A DNA stretch of 64,000 bases from Niallia sp. FSL W8-0635. GTDB taxonomy: Bacteria; Bacillota; Bacilli; Bacillales; Cytobacillaceae. The first letter of the stretch is position 1, and each line of letters begins with the position of its first letter. Below the pieces are notes generated by a model. The model did no database searches. It was not told where the DNA came from and saw only the letters and a list, made by a program, of their open reading frames with translations. This document shows positions 36,241-46,377 of this stretch, in pieces. Location of the stretch: the NCBI RefSeq assembly GCF_038007965.1, contig NZ_JBBOYD010000001.1, positions 1,156,501 through 1,220,500 of the forward strand. The letters are read 5' to 3'. The translations under genes and the position numbers were made by a program.

Positions 36241-37275
36241 ATGAAGGCGGCTATAATTGGTACAACTGGCTATGGTGGTGCGGAATTAATTAGAATCTTG
36301 CATAGTCATCCATGGTTTACAATCAAGTCTGTACATACAACGAGAGATGAAGTCCCAGTGTGGAATGAATATCCCCATCTATTTAATATTGTAGAGAACA
36401 AACTAGAACAAATTAATCCAGAAAAAATAGCAAAAGAATGTGATATTGTCTTTTTCGCTACTCCTACAGGTATATCTGGAAAGTTGGTGCAAGAATTCGT
36501 AGATAAAGAGATACAAATGGTTGATTTATCTGGGGATCTTCGCTTAAGGAATACAGATGATTATCAGAAATGGTATAAAAAAGAGCCTGTTTCCGCTGAG
36601 CTTGTCAATAGCTTTGTATATGGGCTTTCCGAATGGAATAAGGAAAATATCGCTTCAAGTAAGAAAATTTCTAACCCTGGTTGTTATCCTACTGCAACTC
36701 TATTAGGATTAGCACCTGTAGTGAAGGAAAATATGATTTTACCAAATAGTATTATTGTGGATGCAAAATCTGGTATATCTGGAGCGGGAAGGAGTCCATC
36801 CAGGGCTAATATGTTCGCTGAAATGAGTGAGAATTTTAAAATTTATAAAGTGAATGAACATCAGCATATTCCAGAAATAGAGCAGCAGCTAGCTGATTGG
36901 AATTCCGAGATGAAAGCTATTACTTTTTCTACTCATCTCTTGCCGACAAGCAGAGGGTTAATGGCAACTATTTACGCTACATTAAATAAAAGTGTAACAA
37001 ATGAACAAATACATGATTTATATATGGAAATGTATAAGAATAGTCCTTTTGTGCGAGTACGACCACTTCATACCTATCCTTCAATAAAAGAAGTAACAGG
37101 CTCCAATTATTGTGATATTGGAATAAATGTGGATGAACGTACTGGAAGATTAACGATTGTTTCCGTTATTGATAATTTAATGAAAGGTGCTGCGGGTCAG
37201 GCCATTCAAAATGCAAATGTGATGAATGGCTATGAAGAAACAACTGGATTACAGTTTCTTCCGCTTTACCCATAA
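36241..37275 (+). CDS. argC: N-acetyl-gamma-glutamyl-phosphate reductase
   Basis: Reduces N-acetylglutamyl phosphate with NADPH, the third step of arginine synthesis. 344 residues. GTTGYGGAELIRIL at 7-20 is the Rossmann loop, and the active Cys lies in SNPGCYPTATLLG near residue 147. AAAGGAGG precedes the ATG. It is the first gene of argCJBD-carAB-argF. Confidence 0.95.
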   Translation: MKAAIIGTTGYGGAELIRILHSHPWFTIKSVHTTRDEVPVWNEYPHLFNIVENKLEQINPEKIAKECDIVFFATPTGISGKLVQEFVDKEIQMVDLSGDLRLRNTDDYQKWYKKEPVSAELVNSFVYGLSEWNKENIASSKKISNPGCYPTATLLGLAPVVKENMILPNSIIVDAKSGISGAGRSPSRANMFAEMSENFKIYKVNEHQHIPEIEQQLADWNSEMKAITFSTHLLPTSRGLMATIYATLNKSVTNEQIHDLYMEMYKNSPFVRVRPLHTYPSIKEVTGSNYCDIGINVDERTGRLTIVSVIDNLMKGAAGQAIQNANVMNGYEETTGLQFLPLYP

Positions 37276-37287
37276 GGAGGAGCCTAC

Positions 37288-38532
37288 GTGCAGGTTATTA
37301 ACAATATTCATGAACATTCATCACATATAGAAGTAGTAAAGGATGGGAGCATCGTTACCCCGATTGGCTTTAAAGCAGCGGGAGTACACGCCGGACTTAG
37401 ATATAACAAAAAAGATATTGGCGCAATTGTAAGTGAAGTTCCAGCAAACTGTGCCGCTGTATATACAACAAGTTACTTTCAGGCTGCACCTTTAAAAGTA
37501 ACGCAAGCATCTATTGCAAAGGAAAAGCTTCTACAAGCAGTAGTTGTTAATAGTGCATGTGCAAATGCATGTACAGGAGAGCAAGGTATGAAGGATGCCT
37601 ATCAAATGAGAAAAATGATGGCAGACTATCTCCAAATCAAAGAAGATTATGTTGCTGTTTCTTCAACTGGTGTAATTGGTGAATATCTACAAATGGATAA
37701 AATTGAAAAAGGTATTAATAATTTAATCTTTGATGCAACGCCGAAAAATGCGGAAGCCTTTCAAGAGGCAATTCTGACTACTGATACAGTAATGAAGAAA
37801 TGCTGCTACTCCGTTTGTATCGATGGCATTACAGTCACAATGGGAGGAACGGCAAAAGGATCTGGAATGATTCATCCTAATATGGCAACAATGCTTGGAT
37901 TTATTACGACAGATGTAAATATTTCGTCTGAAGTTCTGCAAAGCGCTTTAAGTAAAGTAATTCCAACAACTTTTAATCAAATTACAGTGGATGGGGATAC
38001 CTCAACAAACGATACGGTATTAGTTATGGCAAATGGGATGGCGGAAAATGCAGCACTTACAGAGGCGCATCCTGATTATCCAATCTTTTTGGAGCTTCTT
38101 TCTACTACATGTGAAAGTCTTGCAAAGCAGATTGCTAAAGATGGAGAAGGGGCAACGAAGCTAATAGAGGTAAAGGTTTCAGGAAGTAATAATGATGAGG
38201 AAGCACGCGTTATTGCCAAACAAATTGTTGGATCCAATTTAGTGAAAACAGCTATTTATGGATCAGATGCAAACTGGGGGAGAATTATCACTGCTATCGG
38301 TCAAACCAATACTGCAGTTAATCCTGAAAGTGTAGATATTGCCATTGGGAATATTATCATGCTTAAGAAAAGTGAACCGCAGTCTTTTTCAGAGCAAGAG
38401 GCAATCGATTACTTAGGGCAGGATTTTATTCAGATATTTGTAGATTTGCATAATGGAGATGGCGAAGGAAAAGCTTGGGGCTGCGATTTATCTTATGATT
38501 ATGTCAAGATAAATGCGAGCTACAGAACCTGA
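37288..38532 (+). CDS. argJ: Bifunctional ornithine acetyltransferase/N-acetylglutamate synthase
   Basis: Moves the acetyl group from acetylornithine to glutamate, and in bifunctional members also uses acetyl-CoA. 414 residues as an autocleaved precursor. The cleavage site is the Thr in HPNMATMLGF near residue 198. GTG start after AAGGAGGAG. No argA was seen, consistent with the cyclic pathway. Confidence 0.95.
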   Translation: MQVINNIHEHSSHIEVVKDGSIVTPIGFKAAGVHAGLRYNKKDIGAIVSEVPANCAAVYTTSYFQAAPLKVTQASIAKEKLLQAVVVNSACANACTGEQGMKDAYQMRKMMADYLQIKEDYVAVSSTGVIGEYLQMDKIEKGINNLIFDATPKNAEAFQEAILTTDTVMKKCCYSVCIDGITVTMGGTAKGSGMIHPNMATMLGFITTDVNISSEVLQSALSKVIPTTFNQITVDGDTSTNDTVLVMANGMAENAALTEAHPDYPIFLELLSTTCESLAKQIAKDGEGATKLIEVKVSGSNNDEEARVIAKQIVGSNLVKTAIYGSDANWGRIITAIGQTNTAVNPESVDIAIGNIIMLKKSEPQSFSEQEAIDYLGQDFIQIFVDLHNGDGEGKAWGCDLSYDYVKINASYRT

Positions 38533-38544
38533 GGTGATAATCAA

Positions 38545-39318
38545 ATGAAAACCATTGTTATCAAATGTGGTGGAAGTGTAATAGACCAACTAACAACAGA
38601 ATTTTTTATTAGTTTAAAAAAGCTAAAGGATAATGGCTACACACTAGTCTTTGTACATGGTGGCGGTCCGGACATTAATGAAATGCTTGATTATTTTCAG
38701 GTGAAAGCAACATTTCATAATGGGCTTCGTAAAACAACAAAAGAGACACTAGAAATTGTGGAAATGGTGCTTTCGGGAAAAACAAACCGTAAATTAGTGC
38801 AGTTGTTAAGGGACAACGGTTTAAATGGTATAGGTCTGAATGGGACAGATGATAATTGTATCAATGCTTCTATAATTGATGAAGAAACGCTTGGTTTAGT
38901 AGGAGCTGTTTCGAAAGTGAATAAAAGGCTGATTTCTTCCTTATTAGAAGAAAATTTGATTCCAGTTATAACCCCTATTGGGATTACAGAAGATGGCAGG
39001 AAACTAAATATCAATGCAGATTATGTTGCATCAGCAGTTGCTAAGTATTTACATGCAGACCAATGTCTCTTTGTAACAGATGTACCAGGAATTTTAATAG
39101 ATGGAAGGCTTCAATCCGTTATGGCGAATGAGGAAATTAATTATTTTATCGAAAATGGTCAGATTACAGGTGGAATGATTCCCAAGGTAACATCAGCCTT
39201 AGCGGCACTAGAAAGTGGTTTAAATAGCGTAATGATCGTATCTGGAAAAAAACAATTTTTTGATGGGGAAAAATTACTAGGAACAAAAATCGTTGTGAAA
39301 GAAGGGATTGTAGAATGA
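38545..39318 (+). CDS. argB: Acetylglutamate kinase
   Basis: Phosphorylates N-acetylglutamate. 257 residues of the amino-acid-kinase fold. KCGGSVID near 8, VFVHGGGPDINEML near 33-46 and NINADYVASAVAK near 150 are the conserved segments. It lacks the N-terminal helix of the arginine-inhibited hexameric type, so feedback may act elsewhere. GAGGTG precedes the ATG; it overlaps argD by 4 bases. Confidence 0.95.
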   Translation: MKTIVIKCGGSVIDQLTTEFFISLKKLKDNGYTLVFVHGGGPDINEMLDYFQVKATFHNGLRKTTKETLEIVEMVLSGKTNRKLVQLLRDNGLNGIGLNGTDDNCINASIIDEETLGLVGAVSKVNKRLISSLLEENLIPVITPIGITEDGRKLNINADYVASAVAKYLHADQCLFVTDVPGILIDGRLQSVMANEEINYFIENGQITGGMIPKVTSALAALESGLNSVMIVSGKKQFFDGEKLLGTKIVVKEGIVE

Positions 39319-40472
39319 GCCATTTATTTCCAACCTATTCAAAATGGGAAATTGAGCCGGAATCAGCTAAAGGAAGCTACTTATATAGTAAAGATGGTGG
39401 CGTTTATTTAGATTTTACTTCAGGTATTGGTGTTTGTAATTTAGGTCATTGTCATCCGGAAGTAAAACAGTCTGTAGAAAAACAATTAAATAAGTTTTGG
39501 CATGTTTCAAATCTTTTCCCAATAGAATTACAGGAAAAAGCTGCTGAAATGTTAACAAATGCTTCTGGATTGGATTTTGTTTTCTTTGCAAATAGTGGAG
39601 CAGAAGCTAATGAGGCAGCAATCAAGCTGGCTAGAAAGGCAACGGGAAAATCAAAAATACTCACTTTCCAGCAATCTTTTCATGGCAGAACATTTGCAAC
39701 AATGTCAGCGACAGGACAGGATAAAATCAAACAAGGCTTTGGACCAATGTTAGATAAATTTGAATATGTTCCATTTAATAATTTAGCTGCATTAGAACAA
39801 CAGTTAACAGAAGATGTGGCGGCAGTGATGCTTGAGGTTGTTCAGGGAGAAGGCGGCATTTTTGTAGCTTCTAAAGAGTTTTTACAAGGGGTAGAATCAC
39901 TTTGTAAAGAAAAGGATGCTTTGCTAATAATTGATGAAATTCAAACGGGAATAGGCAGAACTGGTAAAGCCTTTGCTTTTCAACATTTTGGAATTAAGCC
40001 AGATATTATCAGTGTTGCAAAAGGGATGGCAAATGGTATACCAACGGGTGCTATTGTGGCAGATGGAAAACTAAAGGAATATTTTGGACCAGGTAGCCAT
40101 GGAACAACATTTGGGGGAAATCCATTGGCGATGGCAGCAGCGACAAAAACAATGGAAATCATTTTTCAGGAATCCTTCTTAGAAGAAGTACAAAAGAAAA
40201 GTGAATGGTTTATTAATCTTCTAAATGAGAAACTAGCAGGAAATCAACTGGTAAAGGATATCAGAGGAATAGGATTAATGATTGGAATTGAATTAGAGAT
40301 GCCAGTGAATTCAATTTTAGGAGAATTAAGAAAAGAAGGATTGATTGTTTTAAATGCAGGGGAAAAGGTTATACGATTATTACCAAGTCTTAATACTCCA
40401 AAAGAAGATTTTGAAAAAGCATTTACTATTTTAGAGAAAAGTTTAAATATTCATGCAAAAATTACAATCTAA
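39315..40472 (+). CDS. argD: Acetylornithine aminotransferase
   Basis: PLP-dependent aminotransferase that converts N-acetylglutamate semialdehyde to N-acetylornithine. 385 residues. ANSGAEANEAAIKLARK binds PLP phosphate, IIDEIQTGIGRTG carries the cofactor Asp, and the Schiff-base Lys lies in ISVAKGMANGIP near 240. Translationally coupled to argB by the 4-base overlap. Confidence 0.95.
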   Translation: MSHLFPTYSKWEIEPESAKGSYLYSKDGGVYLDFTSGIGVCNLGHCHPEVKQSVEKQLNKFWHVSNLFPIELQEKAAEMLTNASGLDFVFFANSGAEANEAAIKLARKATGKSKILTFQQSFHGRTFATMSATGQDKIKQGFGPMLDKFEYVPFNNLAALEQQLTEDVAAVMLEVVQGEGGIFVASKEFLQGVESLCKEKDALLIIDEIQTGIGRTGKAFAFQHFGIKPDIISVAKGMANGIPTGAIVADGKLKEYFGPGSHGTTFGGNPLAMAAATKTMEIIFQESFLEEVQKKSEWFINLLNEKLAGNQLVKDIRGIGLMIGIELEMPVNSILGELRKEGLIVLNAGEKVIRLLPSLNTPKEDFEKAFTILEKSLNIHAKITI

Positions 40473-40551
40473 TATGTATTTTTTTGCATGATGATGTATA
40501 ATTATAAGAAATAAAGAGTAACTATACATTCATTATCGAGGTGTAAACACA

Positions 40552-41634
40552 ATGGAAGGTTATCTTCACTTAAGCAACGGTGCGAAATATAAAGGTGATT
40601 TTGTTACAAATGGCAATGTTCAAGATATAAAAGGAGAAATTGTATTCTTTACTGGAATGACGGGGTATCAGGAAGTGCTAACTGACCCCTCCTATAAAGA
40701 CCAGATTATCGTTTTTACGTACCCATTGATCGGAAACTATGGCATCAATAAAGAAGACTTTGAGAGTAAACGACCACATGTAGCTGGTGTTATTGTTTAT
40801 GAATCAAATAGTGAAGCTTATCATTATCAAGCTGAATATTCTTTACAGGATTACTTGAACAAATGGGATATTCCGATGCTAGAGCATGTGGATACTAGAT
40901 CCATTGTAAAAAATATTAGACAAACGGGTTCCATGCCGGCAGTGATGACCGCGGAAAAAGAGATTACTATTAATACCTTTACTTTAAAGGAAGATGTAAA
41001 AGTAGCAAAGGTTTCGGAAATTGGTTTTAAAACGTTTGGACAGGGAGAGTATCATATTGTTCTTGTTGATTTCGGAAAAAAGGAAAGTATGTTAACCGCA
41101 TTATTAGAACGTGACTGTAAAGTGACGGTTGTACCGTATAATACAGAATTTACTAGTATTAAAGCCTTGCAGCCTGATGGCATCCTTCTCTCAAATGGAC
41201 CTGGGGATCCAAAGGAATTAATGGGGATTTTGCCAACTATTAAAGCGTTGATTAAGCATTATCCAACACTTGGTATTTGCTTAGGTCATCAGCTTTCTGC
41301 ATTAGCGCTTGGTGCAGAAACTACGAAACTATCATTTGGACATCGAGGAGCAAATCATCCTGTAATGGATCGGAAGAAGGAGAAGGTGATTATGTCCTCA
41401 CAAAATCATAGTTATGTAGTGAAAGAGGAAAGTCTAGCAGCTACTGGCTGTGAAGCGAGATTTTACAATCTTCATGATGGATCGGTTGAGGGATTGTCTC
41501 ATAGTATTTATCCACTACAGACCGTACAGTTCCATCCAGAGGCAAATCCAGGTCCTTCTGAAGGGTGTTATATATTCGATGAATTTATAGAAAATGTTAA
41601 AGCAAATAATGGGAGAGTTTTTGCATATGCCTAA
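40552..41634 (+). CDS. carA: Carbamoyl-phosphate synthase small subunit, arginine-type
   Basis: Glutaminase subunit that feeds ammonia to CarB. 360 residues. N-terminal CPSase domain about 1-130, then a class I glutaminase with nucleophile Cys in LGICLGHQLSALALG near 244, and His/Glu in FHPEANPGPSEG. Its place in the arg operon marks the arginine-specific isozyme. It overlaps carB by 8 bases. An 80-base leader holds a weak ARG-like box. Confidence 0.94.
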   Translation: MEGYLHLSNGAKYKGDFVTNGNVQDIKGEIVFFTGMTGYQEVLTDPSYKDQIIVFTYPLIGNYGINKEDFESKRPHVAGVIVYESNSEAYHYQAEYSLQDYLNKWDIPMLEHVDTRSIVKNIRQTGSMPAVMTAEKEITINTFTLKEDVKVAKVSEIGFKTFGQGEYHIVLVDFGKKESMLTALLERDCKVTVVPYNTEFTSIKALQPDGILLSNGPGDPKELMGILPTIKALIKHYPTLGICLGHQLSALALGAETTKLSFGHRGANHPVMDRKKEKVIMSSQNHSYVVKEESLAATGCEARFYNLHDGSVEGLSHSIYPLQTVQFHPEANPGPSEGCYIFDEFIENVKANNGRVFAYA

Positions 41635-44600
41635 AGACACGACGATAAAAACCATACTTGTAATAGGATCAGGACCAATTGTAATTGGTCAGGCAGCAGA
41701 ATTTGATTATGCTGGTACGCAAGCATGCATGGCTTTAAAGGAAGAAGGATATAAAGTCATTCTTGTTAATAATAATCCAGCTACGATTATGACAGATGAA
41801 ACATTTGCTGATTCAATTTATTTTGAACCTTTAACTGTAGACGTACTAGAAATGATTATTCAAAAAGAAAAGCCTGATGGAATCCTTGCTACTTTAGGTG
41901 GCCAAACTGGATTAAATCTAGCATTTCAACTTAGTGAGCAAGATATTTTAGAAAAGTATCAAGTTAAATTGTTGGGAAGCTCTATCGAATCCATTAAAAA
42001 AGGAGAAGATAGAGAAGCCTTTAGAGAATTAATGTATCAATTAAATGAGCCAGTGCCAGAAAGTAAAATTGTGCATAAAGTCGAAGAAGCTGTAGACTTT
42101 GCAAACGAAATTGGCTTTCCCATTATTGTACGCCCAGCATATACGTTAGGCGGAACTGGTGGTGGTATTGCTGGGAATATGGAAGAATTCACGAAACTCG
42201 TAGCTGGGGGCTTGAAAGAAAGTGCAATAGGTCAATGCTTAGTGGAAAGAAGTATTGCTGGCTTTAAGGAAGTAGAATATGAGGTAATGCGGGATAGCAT
42301 GAATACATGTATTACCATTTGCAATATGGAAAACATTGATCCAGTTGGAATACACACTGGGGACAGCATTGTTATTGCTCCATCGCAAACTTTGACAGAT
42401 GTAGAATATCAAATGCTCCGTTCTGCTTCTATTAAAATCATTTCTGCTTTAGGAATAATTGGCGGATGCAATATCCAATTTGCATTAGATCCAAACAGTA
42501 AGAAATATTATTTAATTGAAGTAAATCCAAGAGTAAGCAGATCATCTGCCCTTGCTTCTAAAGCAACCGGCTATCCGATTGCGAGAATGGCTGCAAAATT
42601 GGCAGTTGGTTACACGCTAAATGAACTGATAAACCCAGTTACTGGGGATACATTTGCAAGTTTTGAGCCTGCATTAGATTATGTAGTGGTAAAGATTCCG
42701 AAATGGCCATTTGATAAGTTTCCAACTGTTTCAAGAAGACTTGGCACACAAATGAAGGCAACTGGAGAAGTAATGGGGATTGATCGGAATATTGAGCGGG
42801 CGTTATTGAAGGCAATTCGTTCCCTTGAAATAAAAGGAAATGATCTAACGCTTCCTGGCTTAAACGATATGTCAGTGGAAGCTTTATATACAAAAATGCT
42901 TGAACAAACCGACGAAAGATTTTTTGTAATTCTAGAACTCATTAGAAAATCAGAGTCCGTTACTAAAATCCATGATTTAACAAAAATTGATTTATTCTTC
43001 CTTCATATTTTTAAAAGACTAATAGATATGGAAAAAGAAATTATGGATTCTTCGCTCCAAACAGTAACAAAACCAGAGTTACTGAAGTGGAAAGAAAAAG
43101 GATTTAGTGATGCCTTTTTAGCAAGTGCTTGGAATTGCTTAGAAAAAGAGATTCGAGCAAAGCGAAAGCAATTAGAAGTACTTCCTATTTATAAAATGGT
43201 GGATACATGTGCTGCTGAGTTTGAAGCAAAAACAAATTATTATTATTCTAGCTACTATGGAGAAAATGAACAAAAGAAAAGCGAGCAACGAAAGGTACTT
43301 GTTATCGGTAGTGGCCCAATAAGAATTGGCCAGGGAATAGAATTTGATTATTGTTCCGTTCATGGAGTATTTGCTTTAAAAGAAGAAGGAATCGAAACCA
43401 TAATTATTAATAATAATCCTGAGACCGTTAGTACTGATTTTGCCACTGCAGATCGCCTGTATTTTGAGCCATTAGTAGTGGAAGATATTATGAATGTGAT
43501 TGAATCAGAAGGCATTAAGGATGTCATTGTCCAATTAGGTGGTCAAACAGCCATTAATGTTGCAAAAGAATTAGAAGCATATGGCGTTCATATTCTTGGA
43601 ACAAACAGTAGCACCATTGATGTTTTAGAAGATAGAGATTTATTTTATAAGCTATTAGAGGAAGAAGATATCCCCCATATTCAGGGAGATATAGCGGAAA
43701 ATGAACAGCAGATAATGGAATCAGTAAAGAAAATAGGCTTTCCAGTATTAATTCGACCATCCTATGTAATCGGCGGTAAAGGAATGGAACGTATAAATGA
43801 TGAAGAGTCCTTACGATTCTATTTACAAACAGATGTACCTTACCCTGTTCTTGTTGATCAATTTATGGAGGCCTCTGAAGCAGAATTAGATTTAGCTGCT
43901 GATGGCATCAATATTTGTATTCCAACTATTATGGAGCATATTGAGAAAACAGGTGTACATTCAGGGGATAGCCTATCTTTATTGCCGGCTAGGAATTTAT
44001 CATTAAGCGTAAAAGAAAAAATGATTGCTTACGCTCAGAAAATAGTAAGACATACGGGGTATAAAGGATTAATGAATATCCAATATATTATTAATAATGA
44101 AGAGGTTTATGTACTAGAAGTTAACCCTCGTGCTAGTAGAACAGTTCCGATTGTAAGTAAAGTGACAGGGGTACCTTTAGTACAAATTGCGACAAAAATA
44201 TTGCTTGGGAAATATACGTTTACAGAAGAAGAAAAGGCATTTACAGATGATATTGAATTTACTTGTATTAAATATCCTGTTTATTCTAATTATGCCTTAA
44301 AGGGCTTAGATTCTAAATTAGGGCCAGAAATGCGTTCAACAGGTGAGGGAATTGCCCTCGCTGCCACTGTGGAAGAAGCATTGAAAAAAGTATTTCATCC
44401 GACTTTAAAGAAAGTCCCGAAACAGGAGATGAAAATTGTCGTAAAAACGACGGAGCATGTACAAGAAATTTGTAAGCAAGCTGAAGAGGTCCAACTTTTA
44501 GTTGAAATTGCAGATAATAATACCGTGGAATCGTTATTAGCAGATAAAGGTACTATTGCCTTTTACAATCCAACCAATTTAAAAGAAGATAAACATTCTC

Positions 44601-44749
44601 GTGAATTAGCGACAAGAAATCGGATTATCACTTTTACACAAAAAGAAAGCCTAGAGGCATTTATTTCTTCCTTCAAAGAAAAAGAATTAACGGTTCATTC
44701 TATACAGGAATGGCATGAAGATATAAGAAAAGGAGTGAGTACTGTATGA
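41627..44749 (+). CDS. carB: Carbamoyl-phosphate synthase large subunit, arginine-type
   Basis: Makes carbamoyl phosphate from bicarbonate, ammonia and two ATP. 1040 residues. Two homologous ATP-grasp halves begin at [17 protein letters not shown] (about 15) and [17 protein letters not shown] (about 560), separated by an oligomerisation domain. A short C-terminal MGS-like domain, where pyrimidine control acts in other isozymes, follows after 930. The ATG at 41627 follows GGGAGAG. It overlaps argF by 4 bases. Confidence 0.95.
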   Translation: MPKDTTIKTILVIGSGPIVIGQAAEFDYAGTQACMALKEEGYKVILVNNNPATIMTDETFADSIYFEPLTVDVLEMIIQKEKPDGILATLGGQTGLNLAFQLSEQDILEKYQVKLLGSSIESIKKGEDREAFRELMYQLNEPVPESKIVHKVEEAVDFANEIGFPIIVRPAYTLGGTGGGIAGNMEEFTKLVAGGLKESAIGQCLVERSIAGFKEVEYEVMRDSMNTCITICNMENIDPVGIHTGDSIVIAPSQTLTDVEYQMLRSASIKIISALGIIGGCNIQFALDPNSKKYYLIEVNPRVSRSSALASKATGYPIARMAAKLAVGYTLNELINPVTGDTFASFEPALDYVVVKIPKWPFDKFPTVSRRLGTQMKATGEVMGIDRNIERALLKAIRSLEIKGNDLTLPGLNDMSVEALYTKMLEQTDERFFVILELIRKSESVTKIHDLTKIDLFFLHIFKRLIDMEKEIMDSSLQTVTKPELLKWKEKGFSDAFLASAWNCLEKEIRAKRKQLEVLPIYKMVDTCAAEFEAKTNYYYSSYYGENEQKKSEQRKVLVIGSGPIRIGQGIEFDYCSVHGVFALKEEGIETIIINNNPETVSTDFATADRLYFEPLVVEDIMNVIESEGIKDVIVQLGGQTAINVAKELEAYGVHILGTNSSTIDVLEDRDLFYKLLEEEDIPHIQGDIAENEQQIMESVKKIGFPVLIRPSYVIGGKGMERINDEESLRFYLQTDVPYPVLVDQFMEASEAELDLAADGINICIPTIMEHIEKTGVHSGDSLSLLPARNLSLSVKEKMIAYAQKIVRHTGYKGLMNIQYIINNEEVYVLEVNPRASRTVPIVSKVTGVPLVQIATKILLGKYTFTEEEKAFTDDIEFTCIKYPVYSNYALKGLDSKLGPEMRSTGEGIALAATVEEALKKVFHPTLKKVPKQEMKIVVKTTEHVQEICKQAEEVQLLVEIADNNTVESLLADKGTIAFYNPTNLKEDKHSRELATRNRIITFTQKESLEAFISSFKEKELTVHSIQEWHEDIRKGVSTV

Positions 44750-45693
44750 TGATTGCATCAGAGCTGAATTTACAGGGAAGAGACTTATTAACATTAGCTG
44801 ATTATTCAAAAGAAACAATTCTTGAATTACTAAATAAGGCAAAAGCAATAAAGGAAACACACTTAAAGGGAGAGGTGATTGCTCCTTTAAAAGGGAAAAC
44901 TTTGGGGATGATTTTTGAGAAATCTTCAACAAGAACGAGAGTATCCTTTGAAGCAGGAATGCATCAGTTGGGAGGTCATGCCCTTTATCTAAATAGCCGT
45001 GATCTTCAAATTGGAAGAGGAGAGACAATTTCTGATACGGCAAAAGTGCTGTCCCAATATGTGGATGCGATTATGATTCGTACGTTTTCTCATACAATTG
45101 TAGAAGAATTAGCCGAACATGCAACAATTCCAGTCATTAACGGATTAACGGATCTTTACCATCCATGTCAAGCATTAGCGGATTTACTTACTATCTTAGA
45201 AGTAAAAGGCACATTAAAAGGTCAAAAGCTCGCTTATATAGGAGATGGAAATAATGTTGCGCATTCCTTGCTAATAGCATGCTCAAAAGTAGGAATGAAT
45301 ATTTCCATAGCTACACCACCAAATTATGAAGTCGATGCAAAAGTGGCAGAATTAGCTTACTCTTTTGCAAAAACAAGTGGCAGTAAGGTAGAACTGACAA
45401 ATAATCCTGTGGAAGCTGTTAAAGAAGCAGATGCCATCTATTCAGATGTATGGACCAGCATGGGACAGGAAGAAGAAAACGAACAGCGACTAAAAGATTT
45501 CCAAGGATTTCAAGTAAATGCAGAGCTAGTTAAGCATGCTAAAGAAGATTATATCTTCCTACACTGCTTACCAGCCCATCGAGAAGAAGAAGTAACAACG
45601 GAAATTATAGATGGCAATCATTCATACGTCTTCCAACAAGCAGGAAACAGATTACATGCGCAAAAAGCACTATTAGTGGAAATTTTAAAATGA
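44746..45693 (+). CDS. argF: Ornithine carbamoyltransferase
   Basis: Joins carbamoyl phosphate and ornithine to give citrulline. 315 residues. [10 protein letters not shown] near 64 binds carbamoyl phosphate, [10 protein letters not shown] near 140 and [11 protein letters not shown] near 274 complete the site. Either ATG of the ATGATG at 44746 may start it. Last gene of the operon; argG and argH are not here. Confidence 0.95.
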   Translation: MMIASELNLQGRDLLTLADYSKETILELLNKAKAIKETHLKGEVIAPLKGKTLGMIFEKSSTRTRVSFEAGMHQLGGHALYLNSRDLQIGRGETISDTAKVLSQYVDAIMIRTFSHTIVEELAEHATIPVINGLTDLYHPCQALADLLTILEVKGTLKGQKLAYIGDGNNVAHSLLIACSKVGMNISIATPPNYEVDAKVAELAYSFAKTSGSKVELTNNPVEAVKEADAIYSDVWTSMGQEEENEQRLKDFQGFQVNAELVKHAKEDYIFLHCLPAHREEEVTTEIIDGNHSYVFQQAGNRLHAQKALLVEILK

Positions 45694-45703
45694 AAAAGTC
45701 TTT

Positions 45704-45732
45704 GACGGTTAACCATTGTTAATCGTCTTTTT
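45704..45732 (+). terminator. Terminator of the arginine operon
   Basis: GACGGTTAAC at 45704-45713 pairs with GTTAATCGTC at 45718-45727, one G-U pair. A T run follows. Confidence 0.85.
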
Positions 45733-45922
45733 CTGTGGAAATACTATTCAATATCTTTAGTATGTGTAAACGATTTATAACTAACCACCTTCAATACCAG
45801 TAATTATTTTCCGTAATTTTCATTTGAAAAAAGGCAATAATAATAAACAGTTAAGTAATAACAGCTTTCTCTTGTTGTTTACTTAACTGCTCAAATGGTA
45901 ATGGATAAAGGAGGAGTTTATT

Positions 45923-46102
45923 TTGGGTCAAAATAGACAGTTTCGTCCAGGACAAAAGGCACCAAACAATGGAGTTTATATAGAAATTGGTGAAACCGGA
46001 AGTAACGTAAATAACCCTCAAAAGTTAAAAATGAAGGCAGGAGATCGCTTTCCAGAAACATCCAACCATAATCGATTATGGTCTTTTCAAAGAAGACCAT
46101 AA
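45923..46102 (+). CDS. yjzC: YjzC-like small protein
   Basis: 59 codons from a TTG at 45923, after AAAGGAGGAG. It opens GQNRQFRPGQKAPNNGVYIE and ends WSFQRRP. Length, pattern and place after argF match B. subtilis YjzC. The function is not known. It is followed by two stem-loops. Confidence 0.85.
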   Translation: MGQNRQFRPGQKAPNNGVYIEIGETGSNVNNPQKLKMKAGDRFPETSNHNRLWSFQRRP

Positions 46103-46172
46103 TAAGTGATAAATTAAGTAGTTGTTTGGTTTAAAATACTTTCATTTATGTGAAACCATTGTGGTTTTAACA

Positions 46173-46202
46173 TTTTGTTGATGGAGCAGAAAATCAACAA
46201 AA
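46173..46202 (+). terminator. Terminator of yjzC
   Basis: TTTTGTTGAT at 46173-46182 pairs with ATCAACAAAA at 46193-46202. TAGATTTTT follows. A smaller hairpin, AAACCA-TTG-TGGTTT, lies just before at 46154-46168. Confidence 0.7.
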
Positions 46203-46215
46203 TAGATTTTTAATA

Positions 46216-46312
46216 AAAGGGATTTCTCTTAAAGAGTCAGCTTCATGATAAATATCTCCCTGTGAGATATCATTATGTTGAATATTACTCTTTGTAAAAG
46301 AGAGATCCCTTT
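46216..46312. repeat. Nested imperfect inverted repeat upstream of clpB
   Basis: Outer arms: 46216-46236 (AAAGGGATTTCTCTT and AAGAG) against 46288-46312 (CTCTTT and AAGAGAGATCCCTTT). Inner perfect hairpin ATATCTC-CCTGT-GAGATAT at 46252-46270. The right end overlaps the -35 of the clpB promoter. Confidence 0.6.
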
Positions 46313-46337
46313 ACATATGGATAAATTATTCTATAAT
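46310..46337 (+). promoter_or_regulatory. Putative sigma-A promoter of clpB
   Basis: TTTACA at 46310-46315 and TATAAT at 46332-46337, 16-base spacer, directly before the CtsR-type repeat. Confidence 0.75.
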
Positions 46338-46346
46338 AAAAATAAA

Positions 46347-46363
46347 GGTCAAAAAAGGTCAAA
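46347..46363 (+). promoter_or_regulatory. CtsR operator of clpB
   Basis: GGTCAAA-AAA-GGTCAAA, an exact direct heptad repeat with 3-base spacer as in the CtsR consensus. It lies about 10 bases past the -10 box, so CtsR would block clpB until heat or other protein stress. Confidence 0.88.
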
Positions 46364-46377
46364 AGGAGTCTTGGAAA

